In this document: piece after piece, positions 18,306 through 27,277 of the stretch
Layout: each line of letters starts with the position of its first letter
How positions within the stretch are numbered: the first letter of the stretch is position 1
Origin: Prevotella sp.
GTDB taxonomy: Bacteria; Bacteroidota; Bacteroidia; Bacteroidales; Bacteroidaceae
Length of the DNA stretch: 64,000 nucleotides
Direction of reading: 5' to 3'
NCBI GenBank assembly: GCA_022641735.1
Contig: JALCDQ010000006.1
Coordinates: forward strand, 62,001 to 126,000
Translations under genes and position numbers: made by a program
The notes under the pieces: model-generated
Told to the model about the DNA's origin: nothing
What the model saw: only the letters and a program-made list of their open reading frames with translations
The model's database searches: none

Positions 18306-19181
18306 TTACAATGCGTTTAAGACCTGCTCTTTGATTTGTTCCAACTCGTCTTTCATCTTCACCACGATGTTCTGCATTTCGGCTTGATTGCTCTTGCTGC
18401 CAGTAGTGTTGATTTCGCGGCCCATTTCCTGCGCGATAAAACCGAGCTTTTTGCCATTCGGATGACTATCGGCCATGGTCTCACGGAAGTACTTCAGGTG
18501 ATTGGTAAGACGTTGTTTCTCCTCGCTGATATCGAGTTTCTCGATGTAATAGATGAGTTCCTGCTCCAGTCTATTCTTGTCATAATCGACCTCGGGAATC
18601 TGCTCAAGACCCTTGATAATCTGCTCCTTGATTTTAGGCACACGCGATTGCTCATAAGGCTCGATGCTTGCCAGCAGACGCTCAATGTTGTCCACCTTCT
18701 CATTGAACTTCTTTTCGAGCGCCGCACCTTCCTGTTTGCGGAAGTTGACAAGGTGCTCCAGCGCCTCATCGATGGCCTTCTGAACGACCTCCCATTCCTC
18801 ATCATCAAGCACCTCAACATCTGTCTTGGCCGTCACATCCGGCATACGGAGCAGCGTGTAGAACCAATCTTTAGGCTCAGGGATGCCTGTTTTGGCAGAA
18901 ATTTCCTTTATTTGATGGTAATAATTCTCAACAAGTGAGGCATTGACAGGAGTCGCATTGACCGTATCGTCAGCCTCTATCCAAATAGAAAAGTCAACCT
19001 TTCCCCTTTCCAAGGCTTTATTTACGATTTGCCGAATCTGCATTTCCTTCTCACGATAGAGAGGAGCAATGCGAGTAGAAAGGTCCATGGCCTTGCTATT
19101 CAATGATTTAATTTCAACATTAATTTTCTTACCTTTGTAGGCTACGATAGCTTTTCCGTAACCCGTCATTGATTGTATCAT
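18306..19181 (-). CDS. YicC family endoribonuclease
   Basis: MIQSMTGYGKAIV...ANITTGSKSNQAEMQNIVVKMKDELEQIKEQVLNAL-like end (EINTTGSKSN). Internal ATG at 19181 preferred over the ORF start. Confidence 0.92.
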   Translation of the reverse strand: MIQSMTGYGKAIVAYKGKKINVEIKSLNSKAMDLSTRIAPLYREKEMQIRQIVNKALERGKVDFSIWIEADDTVNATPVNASLVENYYHQIKEISAKTGIPEPKDWFYTLLRMPDVTAKTDVEVLDDEEWEVVQKAIDEALEHLVNFRKQEGAALEKKFNEKVDNIERLLASIEPYEQSRVPKIKEQIIKGLEQIPEVDYDKNRLEQELIYYIEKLDISEEKQRLTNHLKYFRETMADSHPNGKKLGFIAQEMGREINTTGSKSNQAEMQNIVVKMKDELEQIKEQVLNAL

Positions 19182-19258
19182 AATCTCTTTTACGTTATAA
19201 TTTCTGCAAAAATACAAAAAATACGGGAGAAAGGGTACTTTATTTGCGGAAAAAAGAG

Positions 19259-19266
19259 TAAATTTG
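19259..19266 (+). promoter_or_regulatory. -7 box TAAATTTG upstream of tsaB
   Basis: GAGTAAATTTGCAC, 29 nt before ATG 19295. Confidence 0.5.
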
Positions 19267-19294
19267 CACTTTATTGGAAATATAATAATTAAAT

Positions 19295-19987
19295 ATGTCG
19301 TGCATATTAAACATTGAAACGAGTACAAACGTATGCTCCGTGTCGGTAACTAACGACGGGGCAAGCATATTCAATAAGGAGGACCACACGGGTCTTAACC
19401 ATAACGAAAAGTTAGGGTCTTTCGTTGATGAAGCCCTTTCTTTTACGGATAATCATGCTATTCCACTGGATGCTGTAGCCGTCAGTTGCGGGCCTGGTTC
19501 TTATACTGGATTGCGTATCGGAACGTCTATGGCCAAAGGAATCTGCTATGGTCGTGGCGTGAAACTCATCGCCGTGCCTACCTTGGAAGTGCTCTGCGTG
19601 CCCGTATTGCTTCATGAGATGATAGCCGAAGAGAACGCTTTGCTGTGCCCGATGCTGGATGCGCGCCGTATGGAGGTGTATGCCCAGCTCTTCGACCGCT
19701 CTCTGAAGGAAGTCAGGGAGATACGTGCTGATGTGGTGGATGCCGAGACTTACAAGGAATATCTCGATAAAGGGCCTGTCTATTTCTTCGGAAACGGAGC
19801 GGAAAAATGCATGGATATCATCCATCATGCCAATGCCCATCTGATAAAAGGCATCGAGCCACTCGCCAAAAACATGCTCCCGCTATCGGAAAAGCGCGTC
19901 GCCCTTGAGAAATATGAAGATGTTGCCTACTTCGTACCTTCATATCTGAAGGACTTTGTGGCAAAGAAACCCAAGAAATTATTATGA
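19295..19987 (+). CDS. tsaB: tRNA threonylcarbamoyladenosine biosynthesis protein TsaB
   Basis: ILNIETSTNVCSVSV...VSCGPGSYTGLRIGTSMAKGICYG. Confidence 0.95.
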   Translation: MSCILNIETSTNVCSVSVTNDGASIFNKEDHTGLNHNEKLGSFVDEALSFTDNHAIPLDAVAVSCGPGSYTGLRIGTSMAKGICYGRGVKLIAVPTLEVLCVPVLLHEMIAEENALLCPMLDARRMEVYAQLFDRSLKEVREIRADVVDAETYKEYLDKGPVYFFGNGAEKCMDIIHHANAHLIKGIEPLAKNMLPLSEKRVALEKYEDVAYFVPSYLKDFVAKKPKKLL

Positions 19988-20592
19988 TTATGAATATAGA
20001 AGGATTGGATTATAACACGCAAAGAGAGAAGCTCGTCCTGCCTGAATATGGGCGGGAAGTGCAGAATATGGTAGACTATTGTGTCAATCTGAAAGAGAAA
20101 AAGGAACGGCAACAATGTGCAGAAACCATCGTAGCCATCATGGACCGCATGTTCCCACAAAACCGTGAGAACGCTGATCATGAGCAGAAACTCTGGGACA
20201 ATCTTGCCATCATGAGTGACTTTAAACTCGATATTGACTGGCCGTATGATGTCTCACTGGCAAAAACCATCACTGAGAAGCCCGAACCTATGCCTTATCC
20301 GATGACCCAAATACCCATAAAGCACTATGGAAAGATGATTTTCGAGCTCTTCGACAAACTCAAGACGATGGAGCCGGGACAAGAGCGCGACGAGCTTATA
20401 GACCTGACAGCAAATCAGATGAAACGCAATCTCTTCCAGTGGAGTCATGGTTCTTGGGACGACGAGAAGGTCGCTTCAGACCTCGCAAAATACACGGATG
20501 GAAAGGTGCAGATAGACCTTGACGACTTCAAGTTTGCCCGACTCGACACCCGCGATATGGATAAAGACAAAAAAAAACGAAAAAATAAATAA
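19984..20592 (+). CDS. DUF4290 domain-containing protein
   Basis: LDYNTQREKLVLPEYGREVQNMVDYCVNLKEKKERQQCAETIVAIM. Confidence 0.88.
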   Translation: MIMNIEGLDYNTQREKLVLPEYGREVQNMVDYCVNLKEKKERQQCAETIVAIMDRMFPQNRENADHEQKLWDNLAIMSDFKLDIDWPYDVSLAKTITEKPEPMPYPMTQIPIKHYGKMIFELFDKLKTMEPGQERDELIDLTANQMKRNLFQWSHGSWDDEKVASDLAKYTDGKVQIDLDDFKFARLDTRDMDKDKKKRKNK

Positions 20593-20598
20593 TGCTCT

Positions 20599-21912
20599 AT
20601 GGAGTCATTTATCATTGAAGGCGGCCACCCTCTGAAAGGAGAGATTACTCCGCAAGGCGCTAAAAACGAGGCCTTGGAGGTGATTTGCGCTACCCTTCTG
20701 ACAACAGAACCCGTAAGAATCAAGAACATCCCTGATATTCTTGATGTCAACAACCTTATCCAGTTGCTGAAAGACATCAATGTGAGCGTCACGAAGAATG
20801 CTCACAACGACTATACTTTTCAAGCCAATGACGTCAATCTGGATTATTTGGAGAGCGACGAGTTCGTCAGAAAGTGCGCAGCCCTGCGTGGTTCTGTCCT
20901 GATGATAGGACCTCTGTTGGGCAGATTCGGTAAAGCTACCATTGCAGAACCGGGTGGAGACAAAATCGGAAGAAGGCGCTTGGATACCCATTTCTTAGGT
21001 TTCAAATACTTGGGAGCTAAGTTCGTGCATCTTGAAGAACGCAATGTTTTCGAGATTCAGGCAAAAAAGCTCAAGGGCTGCTATATGCTTCTCGACGAGG
21101 CTTCGGTGACAGGAACGGCCAATATCGTCATGGCGGCGGTGAAAGCTAATGGCACTACAACCATCTATAATGCAGCTTGTGAGCCTTACATCCAGCAACT
21201 TTGCCACCTGCTCAACGCCATGGGCGCCAACATCAGCGGCATTGCCAGCAACCTGTTGACGATTGTGGGCGTGAAGGAACTTCATGGCGCCAAGCATCAG
21301 ATATTGCCCGATATGATTGAAGTGGGCTCTTTTATTGGTATCGCAGCCATGGTGGGCAACGGTATCCGCATCAAAAACGTATCCCTGAAGAATCTGGGTA
21401 TCATCCCGGATGCTTTCAGCAAACTGGGTGTGAAAATCAAGGAAGAAGGCGATGACTTATTGTTACCGCCTCAACCCCACTATCAGGTGGACTCTTTCAT
21501 TGATGGTTCTATTATGACTTTGGCAGACGCACCATGGCCGGGACTGACTCCTGACCTGCTTTCTGTACTTATCGTGGTGGCTACTCAATGTCGGGGAAGT
21601 GTGCTATTCCATCAAAAGATGTTCGAAAGCAGGCTTTTCTTCGTTGATAAACTTATCGATATGGGGGCTCAGATCATCCTTTGTGACCCTCACAGAGCCG
21701 TAGTTATCGGGCATGACCATAAGATAAAGCTCCGCGCAAGAAGGATGTCAAGCCCAGATATACGTGCTGGTATTGCCCTCCTCATTGCTGCCATGAGTGC
21801 CAATGGGACAAGCACTATCGACAATATTGCCCAAATCGACCGTGGTTATCAGGACATCGAGAGCCGTTTGAATAGGCTTGGAGCAAAGATTAAACGTGTT
21901 GACAACCGATGA
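20599..21912 (+). CDS. murA: UDP-N-acetylglucosamine 1-carboxyvinyltransferase
   Basis: FIIEGGHPLKGEITPQGAKNEALEVICATLLT; full-length MurA-like sequence. Confidence 0.96.
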   Translation: MESFIIEGGHPLKGEITPQGAKNEALEVICATLLTTEPVRIKNIPDILDVNNLIQLLKDINVSVTKNAHNDYTFQANDVNLDYLESDEFVRKCAALRGSVLMIGPLLGRFGKATIAEPGGDKIGRRRLDTHFLGFKYLGAKFVHLEERNVFEIQAKKLKGCYMLLDEASVTGTANIVMAAVKANGTTTIYNAACEPYIQQLCHLLNAMGANISGIASNLLTIVGVKELHGAKHQILPDMIEVGSFIGIAAMVGNGIRIKNVSLKNLGIIPDAFSKLGVKIKEEGDDLLLPPQPHYQVDSFIDGSIMTLADAPWPGLTPDLLSVLIVVATQCRGSVLFHQKMFESRLFFVDKLIDMGAQIILCDPHRAVVIGHDHKIKLRARRMSSPDIRAGIALLIAAMSANGTSTIDNIAQIDRGYQDIESRLNRLGAKIKRVDNR

Positions 21913-22430
21913 TAAAGCAAGAGAATGTTTACAAGATAGGCAAGCTCGGCAAGCCTCATGGCGTGAAAGGAGAGGTGTCTTTTCAGTTTACGGATGATGT
22001 ATTCGACCGTGTGGAGGCTGACTATCTGATACTGGATATCGACGGAATTCTCGTTCCTTTCTTTATAGAAGACTATCGTTTTCATGGCGAGGAGACAGCT
22101 TTAGTGAAGTTCTGCGATATTGACAGCCAGGATAAAGCTCGTGAACTAACGGGCTGCGAGGTCTTCTTTCCACGTAAACTATCAGATTCCGCAGAGGAAG
22201 AGGTAGCTTGGAATGAGCTGATAGGCTATACCCTGACGGATGCAAAGTCTGACAAGACGATAGGAACCATAACCAGCATTGACGACAGCACCCTCAACTT
22301 GCTCTTTGAAATAAAGACGGAAGACAACCAAGAAAGGCTCATTCCTGCCAGTGAAGACCTCATTGAGGACATCGACACAAAAGGAAAGACAATAAGGATA
22401 AACTTGCCGGAAGGCATCTTAGACCTTTAA
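21909..22430 (+). CDS. rimM: Ribosome maturation factor RimM
   Basis: VYKIGKLGKPHGVKGEVSFQFTDDVFDRV. Confidence 0.95.
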   Translation: MIKQENVYKIGKLGKPHGVKGEVSFQFTDDVFDRVEADYLILDIDGILVPFFIEDYRFHGEETALVKFCDIDSQDKARELTGCEVFFPRKLSDSAEEEVAWNELIGYTLTDAKSDKTIGTITSIDDSTLNLLFEIKTEDNQERLIPASEDLIEDIDTKGKTIRINLPEGILDL

Positions 22431-22440
22431 AAACAGTGTA

Positions 22441-23598
22441 ATGAAGAAACAAATATGCATACTTGGAAGTACAGGCTCGATAGGAACACAGGCTTTGGAC
22501 GTGATCAGTCAACACTCTGATCTCTACGAAGTATATTGTCTTACGGCCAACAACCGGGTAAAAGAACTGGCTGAACAAGCCCGCAAATATCATCCGGCAG
22601 CAGTGGTCATCGCCAATGATGCCCGTTATGAGGAACTTTGCCATCTGCTTGAGGACCAGCCGGACATAAAGATATATGCCGGAAAAGAGGCTCTTGACCA
22701 GATAGTGGAAGCCGACCCCATCGATATGGTACTGACGGCCATGGTGGGATTTCCCGGTCTTTCCCCTACTATACACGCCATCAAGGCTCACAAAAAGATA
22801 TGCCTTGCCAACAAGGAAACGCTTGTGGTGGCAGGAGAACTCATCTGTCAGTTGGCCGCACAATATCATGCTCCTATCCTTCCAGTGGACTCCGAACACA
22901 GTGCTATCTTCCAATCATTGGTGGGAGAAGATGAAAATAAAGTCGACAAGATACTCCTGACTTGCTCAGGAGGTCCTTTCCGCCTGTTTACGAAAGAGCA
23001 GTTGGAAAAGGTGACAGCCGCTGATGCCCTCAAGCATCCTACTTGGGAGATGGGCGCAAAGATAACTATCGACTCCGCATCACTGATGAATAAAGGGTTT
23101 GAAGTGATGGAAGCCAAGTGGCTTTTTGGTGTTCCAGCCGACAGAATACAAGTGTTGATACACCCGCAAAGCATTGTCCATAGTGCTGTTCAATTCGCCG
23201 ATGGCTCTGTGAAAGCGCAATTAGGCGTGCCGGATATGCGCCTGCCTATCCAATATGCTTTCTCTTTCCCGAAGCGTTTGCCGCTTCAAGGAGAACGACT
23301 CGACCTCTTCAAGCACCGTCTCGAGTTCTTTGAGCCTGACATCGAGAAGTTTCCATGCCTCGGGCTTGCCTTTGAGGCCATCAAGAAAGGCGGCAATATG
23401 CCTTGCATTGTGAATGCTGCCAACGAGATAGTGAATGAGGGTTTCCGACAAGGAAAATGCTCTTTCCTCGGCATGGGAGAGATTATCGGGCAGACAATGG
23501 CGAAAGCCACGTTTGATAAAAATCCCGATTATGAGGTCTATGTGCAGACGGATGCGGAGGCACGAGACATCGCAAGAGAAATAATGAATCATAATTAA
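22441..23598 (+). CDS. dxr: 1-deoxy-D-xylulose-5-phosphate reductoisomerase
   Basis: ICILGSTGSIGTQALDVISQH, ANKETLVVAGELI, PVDSEHSAIFQ. Confidence 0.97.
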   Translation: MKKQICILGSTGSIGTQALDVISQHSDLYEVYCLTANNRVKELAEQARKYHPAAVVIANDARYEELCHLLEDQPDIKIYAGKEALDQIVEADPIDMVLTAMVGFPGLSPTIHAIKAHKKICLANKETLVVAGELICQLAAQYHAPILPVDSEHSAIFQSLVGEDENKVDKILLTCSGGPFRLFTKEQLEKVTAADALKHPTWEMGAKITIDSASLMNKGFEVMEAKWLFGVPADRIQVLIHPQSIVHSAVQFADGSVKAQLGVPDMRLPIQYAFSFPKRLPLQGERLDLFKHRLEFFEPDIEKFPCLGLAFEAIKKGGNMPCIVNAANEIVNEGFRQGKCSFLGMGEIIGQTMAKATFDKNPDYEVYVQTDAEARDIAREIMNHN

Positions 23599-23621
23599 TC
23601 ATATAAATTCCTATAGAAGAA

Positions 23622-25013
23622 ATGGAAGTATTTTTGATAAGACTGCTCCAGTTTGTACTGGCAATCTCTTTATTGGTTCTCCTTCATGAAGGCGGCCACA
23701 TGTTTTTCTCCAAGCTCTTTGGAGTAAGAGTGGAGAAATTCTTTATCTTTTTCGACATCGGCATTGGCAAATGGAAAGGCAGCCTCTTCCATTTCAAGCC
23801 TAAAAATAGTGATACAGAGTACGGAATGGGTTGGCTTCCGCTGGGTGGCTATTGTAAGATAGCCGGAATGATAGACGAGAGTTTCGACACCGAACAAATG
23901 GAAAAGCCCGCAGAACCTTGGGAATTCCGCTCAAAACCGGCATGGCAACGACTGCTCATCATGATTGGCGGCGTATTGGTCAACTTCCTTTTGGCTCTTT
24001 TTATCTATTCGATGGTGCTCTTCTATTGGGGCGACAGCTACGTGCAAGTGAAGGATATGAGCATGGGAATGAAGTTCAACAAGGAGGCCAAAGCCTTCGG
24101 TTTCCAGGATGGCGACATCCTTGTGGGTACCGATATTGCCCCTTTCAAGGACTTCAATGCCGACCTTTACCGCAATCTTGCTGAAGCCCATCGCGTGGAT
24201 ATTGTGCGAGGAGGCAAACACATGACCATCAATCTGCCCGGAAACCTCAATCTCTTGGGGATGCTGAAGGTAACTCCACAATTCGTAAAGCCTCTTGTAC
24301 CCGCTAAAGTTGATAGCGTAATGCCCGAAACGCCTGCCTCTAAGATAGGCATGATGAAAGGAGATAAAATCCTTGCTATTAATGGCAAGACAATAGATTC
24401 CGGCAATGAGTTTCTGAATGAGACAGGAAGACTGAGCGACATGATGACGGAAGCCACCTCGCCTGCTGACAGCCTGAAGATTCGCACGACGACGATTGCC
24501 TTCCAGCATGCAGGCTCCAATAAGGTAGACACCACTCAGGTGACGCTCTCCTCCGACCTGACCATCGGCATCGGAATGGCCACTATCTACGACTATTATA
24601 AGCCTGTACAGATAGATTACAACTTCTTCCAGAGCTTCCCGGCAGGCATCAAATATGGCATCCATGTGCTTGGAGGCTACGTGAGCGATATGCAATATGT
24701 CTTCACAGCCGATGGCGCCAAGTCATTAGGCGGTTTCGGAGCTATCGGAAGTCTGTTTCCACCCGTTTGGGACTGGCACATTTTCTGGATGATGACAGCC
24801 TTCCTGAGCATCATCTTGGCATTCATGAACATCTTGCCTATCCCTGCTCTCGATGGCGGCCACGTGCTTTTCCTGCTCTATGAGATGATCACAAGGCGCA
24901 AACCTTCGGAGAAATTCATGATAAGAGCTGAATATGTGGGCATCACGATACTGATTTTGCTCATGATAGTGGCCAACCTCAATGATATATTAAGGTGGCT
25001 TGGATATATGTAA
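23622..25013 (+). CDS. rseP: RIP metalloprotease (site-2 protease, PDZ domains)
   Basis: LLHEGGHMFFSKLFGVRVEKFFIFFD, NILPIPALDGGHVLF. Confidence 0.94.
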   Translation: MEVFLIRLLQFVLAISLLVLLHEGGHMFFSKLFGVRVEKFFIFFDIGIGKWKGSLFHFKPKNSDTEYGMGWLPLGGYCKIAGMIDESFDTEQMEKPAEPWEFRSKPAWQRLLIMIGGVLVNFLLALFIYSMVLFYWGDSYVQVKDMSMGMKFNKEAKAFGFQDGDILVGTDIAPFKDFNADLYRNLAEAHRVDIVRGGKHMTINLPGNLNLLGMLKVTPQFVKPLVPAKVDSVMPETPASKIGMMKGDKILAINGKTIDSGNEFLNETGRLSDMMTEATSPADSLKIRTTTIAFQHAGSNKVDTTQVTLSSDLTIGIGMATIYDYYKPVQIDYNFFQSFPAGIKYGIHVLGGYVSDMQYVFTADGAKSLGGFGAIGSLFPPVWDWHIFWMMTAFLSIILAFMNILPIPALDGGHVLFLLYEMITRRKPSEKFMIRAEYVGITILILLMIVANLNDILRWLGYM

Positions 25014-25052
25014 ACGTCAACGATTGAAATTTTAAAAACTATAGATAAAGAA

Positions 25053-26141
25053 ATGGGAAAAATCATTTTGACAGGCGACCGCCCTACCGGCAAGCTCCAT
25101 TTGGGGCATTACGTGGGCTCGCTTCGCCGCAGAGTGCAGTTGCAGAATGCAGGAGACTATGAGCGCATGTTCGTTTTTATGGCCGATGTTCAGGCCTTGA
25201 CAGACAATGCGGACAATCCTGAAAAGATACGCCAGAACATCGTTGAGGTGGCGCTCGACTATCTTTCAGCAGGTTTGGACCCGCAGCGGTGCACCTTATA
25301 TATACAGAGTCAGATTCCGGAATTGGCTGAACTCACCACTTACCTGATGAATCTCATCAGCGTATCGCGTGTGCAGCGCAATCCAACGGTGAAGACCGAA
25401 ATCAAGATGCGCAACTTCGAGGCCAACATCCCGTTAGGTTTCTTCTGTTATCCGGTTTCTCAGGCTGCTGACATCACTGCCTTCAAGGCCACCACAGTGC
25501 CTGCCGGAGAAGACCAGGAGCCTATGCTTGAGGTGACGCGAGAACTCGCCCGCCGGTTCAATCAGACCTATGGCGAGGTGCTGGTAGAGCCTAACATCCT
25601 GCTTCCTGAGAACGCTACAGCCCGTCGTTTGCCGGGTACTGACGGCAAGGAGAAGATGAGCAAGAGCCTCGGCAACTGCATCTATCTGAGTGATGATGCC
25701 GATACCGTATGGCAAAAGGTGCGCTCCATGTATACCGACCCTACTCATGTGAACCTCTCTGACCCCGGTCATGTGGAGGGAAATGCCGTCTTCACCTATC
25801 TCGACGCTTTCTCCACCGATGCCGACTTTGCTGAGTTCTGGCCTGAATTCAAGACTTTGGATGAGTTGAAGGCTGCCTATACGGCAGGTGGAATCGGTGA
25901 TATGAAATGCAAGAAACTGCTGAACAGCGTCATCAACAAGATGCTCGACCCTATCCGAGAGCGTCGCCACGTTTATGAACAGGATATTCCTGAGATATTC
26001 AACATTCTCAAGAAGGGCTCTGAAAGTGCCCGTGAGATGGCCGCAAAGACCATGGATGAGGTGCGCACAGCCATGCGCATCAACTACTTTGAAGACACTG
26101 AGCTCATACGCCAGCAGTCGGAGAAATATAAGAAAGACTAA
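25053..26141 (+). CDS. trpS: Tryptophanyl-tRNA synthetase
   Basis: ILTGDRPTGKLHLGHYVGSL and KEKMSKSLGN. Confidence 0.97.
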   Translation: MGKIILTGDRPTGKLHLGHYVGSLRRRVQLQNAGDYERMFVFMADVQALTDNADNPEKIRQNIVEVALDYLSAGLDPQRCTLYIQSQIPELAELTTYLMNLISVSRVQRNPTVKTEIKMRNFEANIPLGFFCYPVSQAADITAFKATTVPAGEDQEPMLEVTRELARRFNQTYGEVLVEPNILLPENATARRLPGTDGKEKMSKSLGNCIYLSDDADTVWQKVRSMYTDPTHVNLSDPGHVEGNAVFTYLDAFSTDADFAEFWPEFKTLDELKAAYTAGGIGDMKCKKLLNSVINKMLDPIRERRHVYEQDIPEIFNILKKGSESAREMAAKTMDEVRTAMRINYFEDTELIRQQSEKYKKD

Positions 26142-26150
26142 GATGGAAAT

Positions 26151-26238
26151 ATAGAAGACCGTTACTTACGAGGTAAACAACCATTACTTACCCTGTAAAC
26201 AACGGTCTTTTACCCTCTAAACAACCGTTGTTTACAAT
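26151..26238. repeat. 22-bp-period dyad array D, 4 units
   Basis: Starts 26151, 26173, 26195, 26217; e.g. CTAAACAACCGTTGTTTAC. Confidence 0.86.
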
Positions 26239-26331
26239 CCTTACCAATATCTGCCGCTTTTCGGATGATAAACAAACGACAAATAAAGAGTTTTTTCTCC
26301 ATTTTATTCTTGCACTAATCTAAATAAATAT

Positions 26332-27258
26332 ATGAGAAAAATAAGCATTTTATCAGTAATACTATTAATCACAACAGTTGTTATGGCAAAAAGCAAATAT
26401 GATGTTTCTTATCACACACAAAAGGTCGGAAACGTAGATATATTCTATCGTTCGGCAGGTGATCCTGCAAAACCAGCAATCCTATTATTGCATGGCTTCC
26501 CCTCAGCAAGCCATCAATTCCGGGAACTTATCCCGCTGTTGCAGAATGATTTCTATGTAGTCGCCACTGACTATCCTGGCTTTGGGCAGTCCTCAATGCC
26601 AAGTAGAGAAGATTTCGCCTATACTTTCGACAACTTAGCGAAAGTGGTCGATGCCTTCACTGACAGCCTACATCTTAACAAGTTTTCCCTGTTTGTGTTC
26701 GATTATGGTGCTCCTATAGGTTTCCGCCTTGCGTTATGGCATCCAGAAAAAATCACCGCTATTATCAGCCAAAACGGAAATATATATCAGGAAGGGCTAG
26801 GCAAGAAATGGGAAGCACGTGCAGAATACTGGCAACATCCCACCAAGGAACTGCGCAACCAATATAAGTCTGCCTTCGCCCCAAAGACCATTATCGGGCA
26901 ATACACATTCGGCACAGAGGCTGGAAAGGTAAGTCCTGACGGCTATACGCTTGATATTACCTATATGCAAAGACCTGGGGAAGACGAGATACAAAGTGAC
27001 TTGATATTCGATTATCAGAACAACGTGAAGATGTATCCTCAATTTCAGGCTTATCTCCGCAAATATAAACCTGCCCTACTTGCCGTTTGGGGAAAGAATG
27101 ACCCATCGTTTGTACCTGCTGGTGCTGAAGCTTTCAAACGCGACTTACCGAATGCTATCGTTAAATACGTTGATTCCGGACATTTCGCGCTTGAGACTCA
27201 TGCCAAAGAAATAGGTGACATGATGGTGGCTTTTCTGAAATCTTTGAATCCTAAATAA
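26332..27258 (+). CDS. Secreted alpha/beta-hydrolase (epoxide-hydrolase/haloalkane-dehalogenase-like)
   Basis: Signal peptide; PAILLLHGFPSASHQFRELIPLL, LFVFDYGAPIGFRLA, YVDSGHFALETH. Confidence 0.88.
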   Translation: MRKISILSVILLITTVVMAKSKYDVSYHTQKVGNVDIFYRSAGDPAKPAILLLHGFPSASHQFRELIPLLQNDFYVVATDYPGFGQSSMPSREDFAYTFDNLAKVVDAFTDSLHLNKFSLFVFDYGAPIGFRLALWHPEKITAIISQNGNIYQEGLGKKWEARAEYWQHPTKELRNQYKSAFAPKTIIGQYTFGTEAGKVSPDGYTLDITYMQRPGEDEIQSDLIFDYQNNVKMYPQFQAYLRKYKPALLAVWGKNDPSFVPAGAEAFKRDLPNAIVKYVDSGHFALETHAKEIGDMMVAFLKSLNPK

Positions 27259-27277
27259 CAACCATTAAACTGAAGAT

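Noticed and set aside
18336-18938. 200-aa + strand ORF
   Set aside because: Antisense to yicC-like gene, no recognisable family.
23931-24695. 254-aa minus-strand ORF
   Set aside because: Antisense to rseP; no recognisable domain.
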